A stretch of DNA of 64,000 nt from Kangiella taiwanensis (GTDB lineage Bacteria; Pseudomonadota; Gammaproteobacteria; Enterobacterales; Kangiellaceae). Location of the stretch: the NCBI RefSeq assembly GCF_020005165.1, contig NZ_JAHCLT010000001.1, positions 124,001 to 188,000 of the forward strand, read 5' to 3'. The notes under the pieces were generated by a model. That model saw nothing but the letters and a program-made list of their open reading frames with translations, had not been told where the DNA came from and made no database searches. The stretch's first letter is position 1, and every line of letters begins with the position of its first letter. Made by a program: the position numbers and the translations under genes. Below are positions 48,001-56,317 of this stretch, piece after piece.

Positions 48001-48848
48001 GATTGTACTTCTCTTACCGCTTCATCCTCGCTGTCCAGCTGTGCTATATAAAACAGCATGTTAGCCAGAAGTTTTCTTTCACCTTCTTGATTAACGTTCT
48101 GCTCAATTAATTCACGAATCCTACGGTCTAGCTGACCAAATAATCCTTTGATTGAGTTTTTCTGTTCACCCAGTAGAGGCTCTACATGACTTAAGAATAC
48201 AGTTGCTACCCACCATAAGGTGTTATAAGGGACTCTCTCTCCAAGCCCCCAAAGCTTACCTGTCACAACTTCCATTTGTTTTAAATTGGTAGCCGTATCA
48301 ACTTCACGCATCACGCCCAACAATGACTGTTGGAACTTCATGCGCATAGTTTTAACTTCTGCAACAATATCCCCACCAAGCTTAGTTGCTTCAGGGGCTT
48401 GAGGAGCTTCCACGCCCTCAACATCAATTTTAATTAAGTCACCAGCGCCTAAAGGCTCTGATTTTCGACAAGTTCTGATTGCGTTTATTGTCGGAAGTAA
48501 CAAAACGGGTAGATCAGCCTTTCCTTCGCTATATCGGGCAAGATAACCACGAAGTCGCATGACAGCCGAGAGAAACTCTTCATAGGCAGCTTCATTCGAT
48601 TCGACATTTCCTTCGCCGATGGCTTCTGCTAGCGCTTCCATTTCCTGGGCTAGTAACGAGGCTCCTGCAAACTCCAGTATCTGCATCGTTCCACTAATCT
48701 GATGCATGCAGTTTGCACAAAAATGAAGTTGAGTCTTATCTGACTCGTCATCAGCAAATGCATTGATTGCTTGCTGAGCTTGTTCCAAAGTCGTTTCAAC
48801 TTCTTCTTTAACCCAGTTAAAAGCTACTTTTGTTTGATTATCTTTCAT
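42081..48848 (-). CDS. chpA: ChpA hybrid histidine kinase of the Pil-Chp system
   Basis: This 2255-residue CheA-type kinase governs type IV pilus twitching. An N-terminal FimL/HPt-like part has His near 48 (CMHQISGTMQ). Four HPt domains with intact histidines follow: FHTLKGSGRM (about 666), LHTLKGVAHI (about 829), LHTLKGSARM (about 1356) and LHTLKGGAKL (about 1526). Then come a dimerisation/ATPase core (AIDHGIESKEERKR about 1843; DDGAGIRKDKV), a CheW domain (about 2000-2110) and a receiver (about 2127-2250; MVVDDSITVRK, DVMLLDIEMPRMDG, YLGKPYNEE). A very acidic linker of about 270 residues (about 1075-1340) separates the second and third main HPt domains. The P. aeruginosa protein (2472 residues) has more phosphotransfer sites. 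Confidence 0.96.
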   Translation of the reverse strand: MKDNQTKVAFNWVKEEVETTLEQAQQAINAFADDESDKTQLHFCANCMHQISGTMQILEFAGASLLAQEMEALAEAIGEGNVESNEAAYEEFLSAVMRLRGYLARYSEGKADLPVLLLPTINAIRTCRKSEPLGAGDLIKIDVEGVEAPQAPEATKLGGDIVAEVKTMRMKFQQSLLGVMREVDTATNLKQMEVVTGKLWGLGERVPYNTLWWVATVFLSHVEPLLGEQKNSIKGLFGQLDRRIRELIEQNVNQEGERKLLANMLFYIAQLDSEDEAVREVQSRFKLNQLLESLGDFEAETEQLQAPGAESLRIALGVISQDLSEIKESLDLYIRTKSQDDEPLEEMLPVMRKISDTLAMLGLNESREIVEQKMKAVSDLVDGTQTDRHQGLVSIAETVLKLEDYIQRAQSMDSHQLARETKGSDIDDSLQLVNARYQLVQESRGNLYKVKDSITDYLDESHNIRRLERVPELLSDVEGALSFAQLDSLLEVVQKTNRFISKYLISEKVVLSDREVETLADALSSVDYYLEGLMSSGLHGLPIVLQRAVDSIEELENHYGSLESDSLPVLEDSLDMPDIEMVGTKEPEEDLIDDNYGSGDAATDDTEKTVTTSEVDDDDDLIDDEVREIFIEEADEVLEEMHSLLPVWKNDQTNEDALTTIRRNFHTLKGSGRMVGATDIGELSWSVENMLNRLIDNSIDYSTQLMDTVESVANILPGMVKDFAEGTTSAYPQELADKADKISKGELVDTSEASEPVEQEQEEPAEKDVEETVASEDIEADEQTPEQELFEVFKQEADDHIANLDAFARQLDQGITQSHINDNLLRSLHTLKGVAHIADLKSLANVIDPVESYFQELNARGIMAEKEDMALVAHTKELLQHIIDAPEDDSVIEAHEAALLEQLAKARSRFDSREDASDEGRDPELLKDVFNIAADVLADIDATNLHETPKEERSDTVANILASVDRLSGILMELDIDEIQTVVDSLSGALQRNMAAPEIDTSLGVLLSESYTQLESQFDCLAANLSIPAAKDLVQALDTWTPEVTSEESEFDFLDLELDDLDADDASEATEETNESVELESAEESKDEEVEDTDSGLELLDDAIFGESESDDIDKVEADDAETTDSKDDEDSSQDLETELDGLGLVDWSDDTASEVEEDTVDSTDELHDLDWELDLAGIDVEDAADKPVTEETSAVEEAQEETPEIELTDVSLEDEAIEVDETEETSLSEETVTEDTEQLASEEELSTDGDNSDDEVADAEIDTTEDDVSELEEPVEQEDEADVEEIEPQEEPEEELEQTAAKQTADTVSLDFEMDDELLEIFTEEAEELFDNDAQLLEQWKDRPSDISPIGELQRNLHTLKGSARMAGFTPIGDLAHGLEDLYTAIMEKRITASPQAIQLATKAEDKLMQIFAARNTPESIPSPQDMLAEIDRFIEIEKSGGTATVETESAVEAPEEPVEEASKTEPAEVAEPEQTEQKQEDEIWEQELVDLFLGEAPELLSGLYTAVENWSSNFSKTEPLREAHRSLHTLKGGAKLALIKPIANIADSLEDCVELLQRDARAGDQRWAELLKTGHEQLSDMVEAVKDGRMPATPYDFERRLSNDHDAIRAQLDRLDKRDLAESDEQADVNVVSLLDRQKEKEEAAKDAASRDVIRVRSEILDNLVNLSGESSIFRSRLEQQVADLNFNLGEMSSTVDRLRDQLRNLEIETEAQVLYRREISGEFDDFDPLEMDRYTRQQELTRSLLEAASDLLSIQETLETKVGDAEATLLAQGRVNTELQDRLIRTRMVPFNSIESRLRRMVRQISSELNKDVDLILTSEGEMDRTVIERMVAPLDHMLRNAIDHGIESKEERKRAGKPAKGQVKLNLSRRGNEVYIEIQDDGAGIRKDKVKARAVAQGMIDESYQPSDRELYRLILQPGFSTADKVTQISGRGVGMDVVHSEILQLGGSLNVNSEDGQGTTLTVRLPFTLSSNQALMVKVKGEPYAIPLSNITTVARVKADELLEIYQSKKDTFEHLGEEFELRYLGQILERNSEIVPPVDDYVPVLIIHGEGKPIAVHVDELLGSREIIVKNVGRQISTVPGISGASITGDGTVVLILDMQTLVDRFHEWDFAHEAGLVEEVIQEDRIPTVMVVDDSITVRKVTARLLQRHQYQVMTAKDGVDAITQLHDDIPDVMLLDIEMPRMDGFELATIIRHDDRLKHIPIIMITSRTGEKHRERAQEIGVNQYLGKPYNEEKLLSTIEEMLELED

Positions 48849-48867
48849 GCCTACACCGTTTTTGTAG

Positions 48868-49743
48868 CTATAATTGTCGCTGAAATGCCAAACAATTCTT
48901 TTCGTCGATTCGAACCAATTCCGAATGTTGCCAGTTGATTATTTCGCCCAACCCCAATACCAGAACACCCCCCGGTATCAGTCTTTCGACCAACTCATTT
49001 AAAATCTCGATTCGGTCTTCGGGTCTGAAGTAAATCAGCACATTCTGGCAATAGATAACGTCGTAATTTCTTTTTGGTGCTTTCGTTAGCTGATTTAAAT
49101 TACTCTGCAAATAAAGCACTCTATTACGCAGTTTTTCTTTTATACGCCAATGGTTCGAGTCGTGACGGTTAAAATAACGCTCACGAATCTCTGGAGCAAT
49201 CATATGGATTTTTCGCTCTCCATAAATTGCTTTTCTTGCGGCAGTTAAGGCTGGATAACTGATATCAACGCCTGTGATGCCGTAAAAGAACCGTAAGCCT
49301 TTTTCATTTAAGCTTCCTAAGGCTAACTCTTCCAATGCTATGGCTAAACTGTAAGGCTCTTCGCCTGTCGAACATCCAACACTCCAAATTTGAATATTAC
49401 AATCGCTATTAGCATTTGCTGATTGTATTATTTTTTGTTGGCAAACATGTTGAACTAAGTCGAAGGATTCCTTATGCCGAAAAAAACTGGTTTCATGTAT
49501 GGTTAACGCATCAATTAGCTGAAACCATTCAAGAGAAGCCCAGTTTTTATCCTGTAGCTTTTGGTAATACTCTTCATAATCAGACAAATCTAGCGCACGA
49601 ATTCTTCTTAACAAACTGGTTTTTAAGAACAGTGCGCGATTTGTCGGGATCCAAATTCCTGAATACTGTCTGATCAAAGTCTGCCAGCGCTTAAAGCTGC
49701 CAGACTTCATCTCAGGAACATGAGTGAGTGAGTTCTGCCTCAA
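48868..49743 (-). CDS. pilK: PilK, CheR-type receptor methyltransferase
   Basis: PilK methylates the chemoreceptor PilJ with SAM. The 291-residue protein has the CheR N-terminal helical domain and SAM site IWSVGCSTGEEPYSLAIAL (about 120-138), GITGVDISYPAL and the family motif YCQNVLIYFRPEDR (about 235-248). The frame opens with a TTG at 49743; an ATG at 49710 is an alternative. It lies 14 bases after pilJ and 19 bases before chpA. Confidence 0.93.
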   Translation of the reverse strand: MRQNSLTHVPEMKSGSFKRWQTLIRQYSGIWIPTNRALFLKTSLLRRIRALDLSDYEEYYQKLQDKNWASLEWFQLIDALTIHETSFFRHKESFDLVQHVCQQKIIQSANANSDCNIQIWSVGCSTGEEPYSLAIALEELALGSLNEKGLRFFYGITGVDISYPALTAARKAIYGERKIHMIAPEIRERYFNRHDSNHWRIKEKLRNRVLYLQSNLNQLTKAPKRNYDVIYCQNVLIYFRPEDRIEILNELVERLIPGGVLVLGLGEIINWQHSELVRIDEKNCLAFQRQL

Positions 49744-49757
49744 GTGAGTCTACCTTA

Positions 49758-52175
49758 TTATGTACGAGGTTTTTCACCGTCAGTAGAATCATCCTCTTTC
49801 TCATCAAGACCGTCCAAAGTCTCATCAATTTCTTTTAAGAAGTCTTCTTCGTCATCATTGAAGTCTTTTAGCTCATCTTCGCTAAAGATGTCATCTATGT
49901 CATCACTGTCTGTGTCGGATAGATCTTTTAATTCTTCATCAGTGTCGAAGTCATCATTAGATTCTTCGCCTTGCTCTAAGAAGTCTTCTAATGACGTATC
50001 GTCACTATCTTCAATAGACTCTTCACCAGTAGCAGCAAGATCTTCAGCGTCATCAGTAGAATCAAACTCTTCACCAAACTCTTCAAAGCCTGAGTCGTCA
50101 CCACTGAAGATATCATCGTTAGTTGAGTCCAGTTTGAAACCAGCTACCGAACGACGCAACTCATCAGACAACAAGGTCAACTGACCAATCGACTTGGCAG
50201 TTTCTTGAGTACCTTCAGATGTCTGAGTCGTAATCTCCTGAATAACCGTCATCGTATTCGATACGTGACCAGCTGACGCTGCCTGTTGTCTCGCAGCATT
50301 CGAAATTGACTGAATCAAGTCCGCCAGGTTGGTTGATACTGACTCAATTTCTTCCAGTGCAACACCCGCATCTTGCGCTAGGCGAGCACCACGAACAACC
50401 TCTGAGGTTGTATCTTCCATCGAGATTACCGCTTCGTTGGTATCCGTCTGAATCGTTTTAACCAGTGCTTCAATCTGCTTAGTCGCGTTACCAGAACGTT
50501 CCGCCAGTCGCTGTACCTCATCCGCAACAACCGCGAAACCACGACCGGCTTCACCTGCCGCCGATGCCTGAATCGCCGCGTTCAATGCCAGAATGTTCGT
50601 TTGGTCAGCAATATCGTTAATCAAGGATACGATGTTACCAATCTCTTGTGACGACTCACCTAGACGTTTAATACGTTTCGATGTTTCTTGAATCTGCTCA
50701 CGAATCGTGTCCATGCCTCGAATGGTGTTACGTACAACTTCACCACCTTTCTTAGCGATTTCCACCGATTTTTCCGCAACCTGAGAAGACTCAGAAGCGT
50801 TTGCAGATACCTGCTCAATCGATACCGCCATTTCGTTAATCGCCGCAGAAGCACCTGTAATTTCTTGCGCTTGCTGACGCGATGCATCAGCTAGTGCTGT
50901 CGAGGTTTGCTGCGTTTCTTCGGCAGATTTCGATACTTGGTCTACCGCTTCGTTAATCGCACTTACCACACCACGGAGTTGGTCAATGGTTAAGTTGAAG
51001 GAGTCAGCAATCGCACCCGTGAAGTCCTCGGTTACTGTTGCTTTTACCGTCAAGTCACCATCTGCCAGACTGTCAATCTCATCAAGCAGTCGAATAATCG
51101 CTTCCTGGTTCTGTGCGTTTTCTTCTTTTTCGCGCTCTGCAGCAATTTCTGACTCTTGCAGACGTTTCTTCTCAGCTTTACGTTGCGACAAGTACATCGC
51201 AATCAATAACAGAATAATTAAACCGAACAACGCCGCAGAAATGTATACGCTACCAAACTCAGTAAAACTGGTTGATAAGCCTGCAAACGCTTCTTCTACA
51301 GCACTTGTCGTTGCAAGTAGTGCTTGTGCGTTTGCAAATACGTTATCTGACGAGTTCTGTACCTCGAAAAGTTTCGGTGTACTAAATACAATGTAATCTA
51401 CTTTTTCATTAACGCTCTGATAGTCATCAACGATAGATTCTAACGCCGCACGGGCTTCTGAGTTAGTGACTCGACGAATTTCTAGTAGCTCATCGCCGTT
51501 CAACTGACCTTCAAGGTATACACCGAAGGTTCCCACGTCTTGCCCAAAGTCCTCAGCAGCGATTTCAGCTTCTTCACCGCCACGCAGTACTTTCTGCATG
51601 CCTGATGAGATACGCTCCGCCAACCACTTTTGGCGAGTCGCTTGGTGAACCTCTTCTGCATTCGCTCGGTTATCCAGCAGAATATCGATCACACTATCGT
51701 ATTTACGTTGCATCGTAGGAATCTGCTCAGAAAGCTCATCAGCCGCGGTGAACATGCGGTTAACAACTTCACGGTTAGCTAGAATCGTTTGAGTCTGAGG
51801 TTGAACTTTATTCCAGTTTTCTTCGAGAGCAGCGAGTTCATTGTTTAAGATATTGGCTGGTGCTGGCGGTAAGTTACTTACCGTTTCACCATCGATCAGA
51901 TCACGCAGGTTACCCCCAAACTGCCTCGCCGCAGCCTCCAGATCGCCGAAGGCACTTTGCGTACCCTGTGCGGCCTCTGAGGCGTTGGTCGCGATCTGCT
52001 GCGACAATACCTTCATATCCGATGCTAACTCGATACGCTTACTTTGGTTCTGACCTTGTAAAAAGCCATAACCAGCGTTCGCCGCTAGCGCAATCAAAAT
52101 TACGACCAAAAGAAACGCATAGATACCGATACCAGAACGGCCTGCTTTTTTCCTGTTTTTTGTGGTCTCACTCAT
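49758..52175 (-). CDS. pilJ: PilJ chemoreceptor (MCP) with acidic C-terminal extension
   Basis: PilJ is the membrane receptor feeding ChpA. It has a membrane helix (about 18-38), a periplasmic sensor region (about 40-305) with PilJ-type helices, a second helix (about 308-328), a HAMP-like segment and a signalling domain with the tip NILALNAAIQASAAGEAGRG (about 522-541) and FAVVADEVQRLAERS. The MCP core ends near residue 682 at SVAGFKL, the length of the whole P. aeruginosa PilJ. The remaining ~120 residues are an Asp/Glu/Ser-rich tail with no CheR-docking pentapeptide that I can see. It lies 42 bases after pilI. Confidence 0.95.
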   Translation of the reverse strand: MSETTKNRKKAGRSGIGIYAFLLVVILIALAANAGYGFLQGQNQSKRIELASDMKVLSQQIATNASEAAQGTQSAFGDLEAAARQFGGNLRDLIDGETVSNLPPAPANILNNELAALEENWNKVQPQTQTILANREVVNRMFTAADELSEQIPTMQRKYDSVIDILLDNRANAEEVHQATRQKWLAERISSGMQKVLRGGEEAEIAAEDFGQDVGTFGVYLEGQLNGDELLEIRRVTNSEARAALESIVDDYQSVNEKVDYIVFSTPKLFEVQNSSDNVFANAQALLATTSAVEEAFAGLSTSFTEFGSVYISAALFGLIILLLIAMYLSQRKAEKKRLQESEIAAEREKEENAQNQEAIIRLLDEIDSLADGDLTVKATVTEDFTGAIADSFNLTIDQLRGVVSAINEAVDQVSKSAEETQQTSTALADASRQQAQEITGASAAINEMAVSIEQVSANASESSQVAEKSVEIAKKGGEVVRNTIRGMDTIREQIQETSKRIKRLGESSQEIGNIVSLINDIADQTNILALNAAIQASAAGEAGRGFAVVADEVQRLAERSGNATKQIEALVKTIQTDTNEAVISMEDTTSEVVRGARLAQDAGVALEEIESVSTNLADLIQSISNAARQQAASAGHVSNTMTVIQEITTQTSEGTQETAKSIGQLTLLSDELRRSVAGFKLDSTNDDIFSGDDSGFEEFGEEFDSTDDAEDLAATGEESIEDSDDTSLEDFLEQGEESNDDFDTDEELKDLSDTDSDDIDDIFSEDELKDFNDDEEDFLKEIDETLDGLDEKEDDSTDGEKPRT

Positions 52176-52217
52176 AGGTTGCTCCCGAGACTTCTTGACT
52201 TCATATTGTTGTAAAAA

Positions 52218-52766
52218 TTAAACGGCGACTTGATGGAATTCAGGGCTTTCGAATAGCTCTTTTATACCAAAGATACGCCATAACTCTCCTTCCCGCTCAA
52301 AAGCACCAATAATGTAAGGCGCTAATACAGCGTCAGCGGTCAAACCTTTTTCAACCTGCTCATCTTCATCAAAATGATGCAGGCCACGAATTTCATCTAC
52401 AACGAGTCCTAAGTAAGATCCATCTTGGTCAATAACTAAAACACGTTGTTTAAGGATGCTTCGTGAGCTTGAACGCCCGAGATATTCTTGTAAATCAACT
52501 AACGAAAGTAAGACACCGCGAAGATTCGCGACGCCTTTATGCCAAGACTTGGTGCCTGGCACTTTCGTTGTTTGTGGAACGGGAATCAGTTCGACAATTT
52601 CATCAATAGGTACGATGTAATTGATTCCGTTCAGGCTAAAACCAATCCCACTCCAAAAGGCTTCGCCTCGAACATCACGCTGAGGCAATGAGTCCTTATG
52701 ATCCTGTCCACGTTGACGAATATCGTCGAGTAGTTGGACAACACTGCTCATGTGTGTTTCAGGCAT
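52218..52766 (-). CDS. pilI: PilI, CheW-like adaptor
   Basis: PilI couples PilJ to the kinase ChpA. The 182-residue protein has a short N-terminal helix (VVQLLDDIRQRGQDHKDSLP) and a CheW domain: GIGFSLNGINYIVPIDEIVE, KGVANLRGVLLSLVDLQEYL (about 95-114) and LGLVVDEIRGLHHF. It lies 6 bases after pilH in the operon. Confidence 0.94.
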   Translation of the reverse strand: MPETHMSSVVQLLDDIRQRGQDHKDSLPQRDVRGEAFWSGIGFSLNGINYIVPIDEIVELIPVPQTTKVPGTKSWHKGVANLRGVLLSLVDLQEYLGRSSSRSILKQRVLVIDQDGSYLGLVVDEIRGLHHFDEDEQVEKGLTADAVLAPYIIGAFEREGELWRIFGIKELFESPEFHQVAV

Positions 52767-52772
52767 AAGTGA

Positions 52773-53138
52773 TTATGATCCCAATACGTTATTAATCGAT
52801 TCGACTAAGGCCGACTCATCCACTGGTTTAGTAATATAATCATTGGCTCCTTGGCGCATTCCCCATACGCGGTCAGTCGCTTGCGACTTAGTGGAGACAA
52901 TGATGATTGGAATGGCTGAAGTGCTAGAATCTTTCTTCAGCTGACGAGTCGCTTGGAAGCCATTAAGGCCTGGCATTACGACGTCCATCAAAATTAAATC
53001 TGGTGTATTTGCTTTCGCTGATGCGATACCAGACTCACCATCTGGGGCTGTAATTACCTGATGACCATTCTTCTCTAGAATTTTGGTCAGACTGTGCGCT
53101 TCTGCTGGAGAATCGTCAACTATCAGTACACGCGCCAT
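52773..53138 (-). CDS. pilH: PilH single-domain response regulator
   Basis: The 121-residue CheY-like protein has ARVLIVDDSPAEAHSLTKIL, phospho-acceptor Asp in DLILMDVVMPGLNGFQA (about 52), and Lys in YITKPVDESAL. In P. aeruginosa PilH opposes PilG and relates to pilus retraction. It lies between pilG (36 bases) and pilI (6 bases). Confidence 0.94.
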   Translation of the reverse strand: MARVLIVDDSPAEAHSLTKILEKNGHQVITAPDGESGIASAKANTPDLILMDVVMPGLNGFQATRQLKKDSSTSAIPIIIVSTKSQATDRVWGMRQGANDYITKPVDESALVESINNVLGS

Positions 53139-53174
53139 TTTTTCTACCTCTCTTTAATAACAATACACGATCAA

Positions 53175-53576
53175 CTAAACGGCGGTTGCAGCATTACCGT
53201 CGAGTTGCGTGGAAATAGCATTTAATAATTCGTCACGGCTGAAAGGTTTAGTTAAATAATTATCCGAACCTACAACTCGGCCTTTCGCCTTATCGAACAC
53301 CCCATCTTTACTGGAAAGCATTATTATTGGGGTTTTCTTGAAAGCTTGGTTACTCTTGACCAAGGCGCAGGTTTGATACCCATCGAGCCTTGGCATCATT
53401 ATATCAATAAAAATGATATCTGGCTTGTAATCTGCAATTTTTGAGAGGGCATCATAACCATCAACCCCTGTCATTACGTCACAGCCTTGCTTCTTTAAAA
53501 GTGTCTCCGCGGTGCGTCGGATGGTTTTACTATCGTCCACCACCATCACTTTCAATCCATTAAATAAATCACTCAT
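53175..53576 (-). CDS. pilG: PilG single-domain response regulator
   Basis: The 133-residue CheY-like protein begins with KVMVVDDSKTIRRTAETLLK. The phospho-acceptor Asp lies in IIFIDIMMPRLDGYQT (about 58) and the Lys in YLTKPFSRDEL. In P. aeruginosa PilG promotes pilus extension and cAMP output. It is the first gene of pilGHIJK-chpABC; the promoter must lie in 53577-53816, shared with divergent gshB, the same arrangement as in Pseudomonas. Confidence 0.94.
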   Translation of the reverse strand: MSDLFNGLKVMVVDDSKTIRRTAETLLKKQGCDVMTGVDGYDALSKIADYKPDIIFIDIMMPRLDGYQTCALVKSNQAFKKTPIIMLSSKDGVFDKAKGRVVGSDNYLTKPFSRDELLNAISTQLDGNAATAV

Positions 53577-53816
53577 CTACTGGTTACCTATGAATAGTGA
53601 AAATCCACTATTTAATAATAAGTTAGCGACCTTTCTTCAACTGTTTTTTAACTTTATAGCTACCTTTTACCACAAAAGTAGTAAAGTCGCAAAGTAGATC
53701 ACAAATCCAGACTAAAGCGCTTGCCATTTGCTTGCAAGCTTTTTCTCTGAATATTATGTATTTAGCTTATGACAATATCATGGTAATTTAATACAAAATA
53801 ACGAATATTTATCGAT

Positions 53817-54773
53817 ATGCCTCATTCCGTGCTTGTGGTGATGGATCCCATCGTCTCCATCAAAACCAAAAAAGACACCACTTTTGCATTAATGTTAGAA
53901 GCCCAGCGTCGTGACTGGCACGTTCACTATTGCCAACCGCAAGATCTTTATCTAGCCAAGGGCAAAGTCTTTGCTTCGTGTCAGCGTGTGGCGCTTGAGG
54001 ATAACCCAAAAGATTGGTTCCGCTACCTTGATGCTGAACCAGTCGAAGTCGATTGTGGCGACTTTTCAGCTATTTTGATGCGCAAAGACCCGCCGTTCAA
54101 TATGAACTATATCTACAGCACCTACTTGCTTGAGCTGGCTCAGAAACAAGGCGCTTTGGTCGTCAATGATCCTGCAAGCCTACGCGACTGCAACGAAAAA
54201 CTGTTTACCGCGTGGTTCCCTGAACATACGCCGAGAACGTTAGTCAGTGCTAACTCAGAAAAACTCAAAGCTTTTGCTAAAGAGATTGGTGATGTCATCC
54301 TGAAACCTCTCGACGGCATGGGCGGGGCCTCCATCTTTAGAGCAAAAGCTGATGACCCTAATTTGTCCGTTATTATCGAAACTCTGACCGAACATGGGCA
54401 AAACTTAGCCATGGCGCAACAGTTTATCCCTGAGATTACTGCGGGCGATAAGCGCGTGTTGATCGTCAATGGTGAAGTCATTCCTTATACTTTGGCACGC
54501 ATTCCTTCCAAAGGTGAAACTCGGGGTAATTTAGCTGCTGGCGGCAGTGGCGTTCCTATGCCTATCACCGATGAGGAAAAAACCATTGCCGAAGCTATTG
54601 CGCCTGAACTCGTTAAACGTGGCTTGTTATTTGTCGGACTGGATGTCATTGGCCGTTATGTGACAGAAATTAACGTTACTAGCCCAACTTGTATGCGAGA
54701 ATTAGAAAACGAATATCATATTAATATTGGCGAGAAACTGTTTATCGCATTAGAACAACAACTCGCGGTATAA
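53817..54773 (+). CDS. gshB: glutathione synthetase
   Basis: GshB joins gamma-glutamylcysteine and glycine with ATP to make glutathione. The 318-residue ATP-grasp protein shows VVMDPIVSIKTKKDTTFAL at the start, MRKDPPFNMNYIYSTYLLE (about 83), VILKPLDGMGGASIFR (about 160) and EINVTSPTCMRE (about 282). It is divergent from pilG and starts a same-strand group with tonB, yqgE and ruvX. Confidence 0.98.
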   Translation: MPHSVLVVMDPIVSIKTKKDTTFALMLEAQRRDWHVHYCQPQDLYLAKGKVFASCQRVALEDNPKDWFRYLDAEPVEVDCGDFSAILMRKDPPFNMNYIYSTYLLELAQKQGALVVNDPASLRDCNEKLFTAWFPEHTPRTLVSANSEKLKAFAKEIGDVILKPLDGMGGASIFRAKADDPNLSVIIETLTEHGQNLAMAQQFIPEITAGDKRVLIVNGEVIPYTLARIPSKGETRGNLAAGGSGVPMPITDEEKTIAEAIAPELVKRGLLFVGLDVIGRYVTEINVTSPTCMRELENEYHINIGEKLFIALEQQLAV

Positions 54774-54800
54774 CTTAAGGCTTAGCGATAACATTACTCC

Positions 54801-55703
54801 ATGAATCAAGTTGCAACTCAACCTCAGACGCGTTCTAAAGACGCCGTGACATTAAAAGTATCCCCGATCAAGTCTGGGGATCGCTTAAAGTTCACCTTAT
54901 TCATGGCGGTTTGTTTCCACCTAATCGTCCTACTCGGTATTCGTTTCACCCTACCAGAAACTAAGCCGAGCCAAATCCCTTTGTCGCTTGACGTCACTTT
55001 AGCCCAACGCGAAAGTCTCAAAGCACCTGAAGAAGCTGATTTTATTGGCCAGAAAAACCAGGAAGGCGCTGGTGATGCTACTGAAGCGAACCGCCCAACC
55101 ACGCAACTGGAGCACTTCAAGAACACCGAAGGCGAGACAACTACACCATCGCTTGAAGTTTTACCAAAGCCCACTCAAAAGCAGCAGAAGTTAGACTTTG
55201 TGGCAAGCATCAATGCTGACTGGAGCGCTTCCACCAGCGACGATGCAGAAAAATCACTGACCGATCTGGATCTACCGACGATTGTCAGCCCTCCTCCAGA
55301 GGATTTGAAAAAACGCAACCTTGAGCAAGATGCAACAGACAAACTTCAAACTCGCGGGACGCGCACCCGTCAAATTTCTGCAGCGATTAAACAGTCGCCA
55401 GCTGATGCGGCTTATTTAGAAACTTGGCGTCGTAAGATCGAACAAGTAGGTAATCTTCACTACCCTGAACAAGCCAATCGCTTGGGGATTTATGGCAATC
55501 TAAAGCTTAAGGTCGCCATTAACAAAACAGGAGAGCTGGTTAGCGTAGAAATCCTAGAGTCCTCAGGTAAAGACGTTTTGGATCAGGCGGCCTTGCAAAT
55601 TGTTCGGCTGTCAGCACCTTTTGAACCACTACCCGACTCCATTCGTGAGACTACGGATATCTTAGAAATCGTCCGTCTCTGGAATTTCGAGAAAAAGCCC
55701 TAA
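54801..55703 (+). CDS. tonB: TonB-family energy transducer
   Basis: TonB proteins pass proton-motive force energy to the outer membrane. The 300-residue protein has one membrane helix (about 30-51, LFMAVCFHLIVLLGIRF), a long polar periplasmic stalk and a TonB C-terminal domain (about 205-298; YPEQANRLGIYGNLKLKV, ILESSGKDVLDQAALQIV). It lies 27 bases after gshB and before yqgE, matching the tonB3 (PA0406) locus in P. aeruginosa, which has been linked to twitching motility. A role in pilus assembly is therefore plausible but inferred. Confidence 0.88.
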   Translation: MNQVATQPQTRSKDAVTLKVSPIKSGDRLKFTLFMAVCFHLIVLLGIRFTLPETKPSQIPLSLDVTLAQRESLKAPEEADFIGQKNQEGAGDATEANRPTTQLEHFKNTEGETTTPSLEVLPKPTQKQQKLDFVASINADWSASTSDDAEKSLTDLDLPTIVSPPPEDLKKRNLEQDATDKLQTRGTRTRQISAAIKQSPADAAYLETWRRKIEQVGNLHYPEQANRLGIYGNLKLKVAINKTGELVSVEILESSGKDVLDQAALQIVRLSAPFEPLPDSIRETTDILEIVRLWNFEKKP

Positions 55704-55753
55704 TATCGATAACAAGACTAAGACACTCACTGTAAAACTGATATAATTTGATC

Positions 55754-56317
55754 ATGGAATCTATTCATTCTTTGGCCGATCACATGTTGATCGCAATGCC
55801 TTCACTCGAAGACTCATTCTTCTCTCGAAGCGTGACCTACATCTGTGAACATTCGGAAGAAGGTGCGCTAGGTATTATGTTGAGCCTACCGCTTGAAGCG
55901 ACCTATCATGAGTTATTCGATCATCTAAAAATCTCCAGCACTAACCAAGAAGTGTTAGATAATGCGTTACTTGCGGGAGGCCCAGTCGATAAGGAGCGAG
56001 GCTTTATTCTTCATAGCCCTCTCGGCAACTGGGATTCAAGCATGACCATCAGCGATGACATCGCTTTATCCACGTCTGAGGATATTTTAGCCGCCATTGC
56101 GAATCGAGAAGGTCCCGAAGAGGCTGTGATTGCTCTCGGTTACTCAGGATGGGACAAAGGCCAACTTGAGCAAGAGATTAAAGAAAACTCGTGGCTTATC
56201 GCGCCAGCCAATAAAGACATTATTTTCCACACAGCACCACAGCACCGTTGGCAGAAAGCAACCAAGCTACTGGGCATTGACTGGACGCAGCTAACTGAAC
56301 AAAGTGGCCATGCCTGA
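55754..56317 (+). CDS. yqgE: YqgE/AlgH-family protein
   Basis: The 187-residue protein begins MESIHSLADHMLIAMPSLED and contains the family motif PSLEDSFFSRSVTYICEH, GALGIMLSLP and LLAGGPVDKERGFILH (about 74-89). The ATG at 55754 fits the family start better than a TTG at 55748. AlgH was once reported as a regulator of alginate genes; its molecular function remains unknown. Its stop overlaps the ruvX start, a coupling conserved across gammaproteobacteria. Confidence 0.95.
   Translation: MESIHSLADHMLIAMPSLEDSFFSRSVTYICEHSEEGALGIMLSLPLEATYHELFDHLKISSTNQEVLDNALLAGGPVDKERGFILHSPLGNWDSSMTISDDIALSTSEDILAAIANREGPEEAVIALGYSGWDKGQLEQEIKENSWLIAPANKDIIFHTAPQHRWQKATKLLGIDWTQLTEQSGHA

Noticed and set aside
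49744-50184. Plus-strand serine-rich open frame opposite the end of pilJ
   Set aside because: It is the antisense of the Asp/Glu-rich PilJ tail; GAT/GAA-type codons read backwards give Ser-rich frames.
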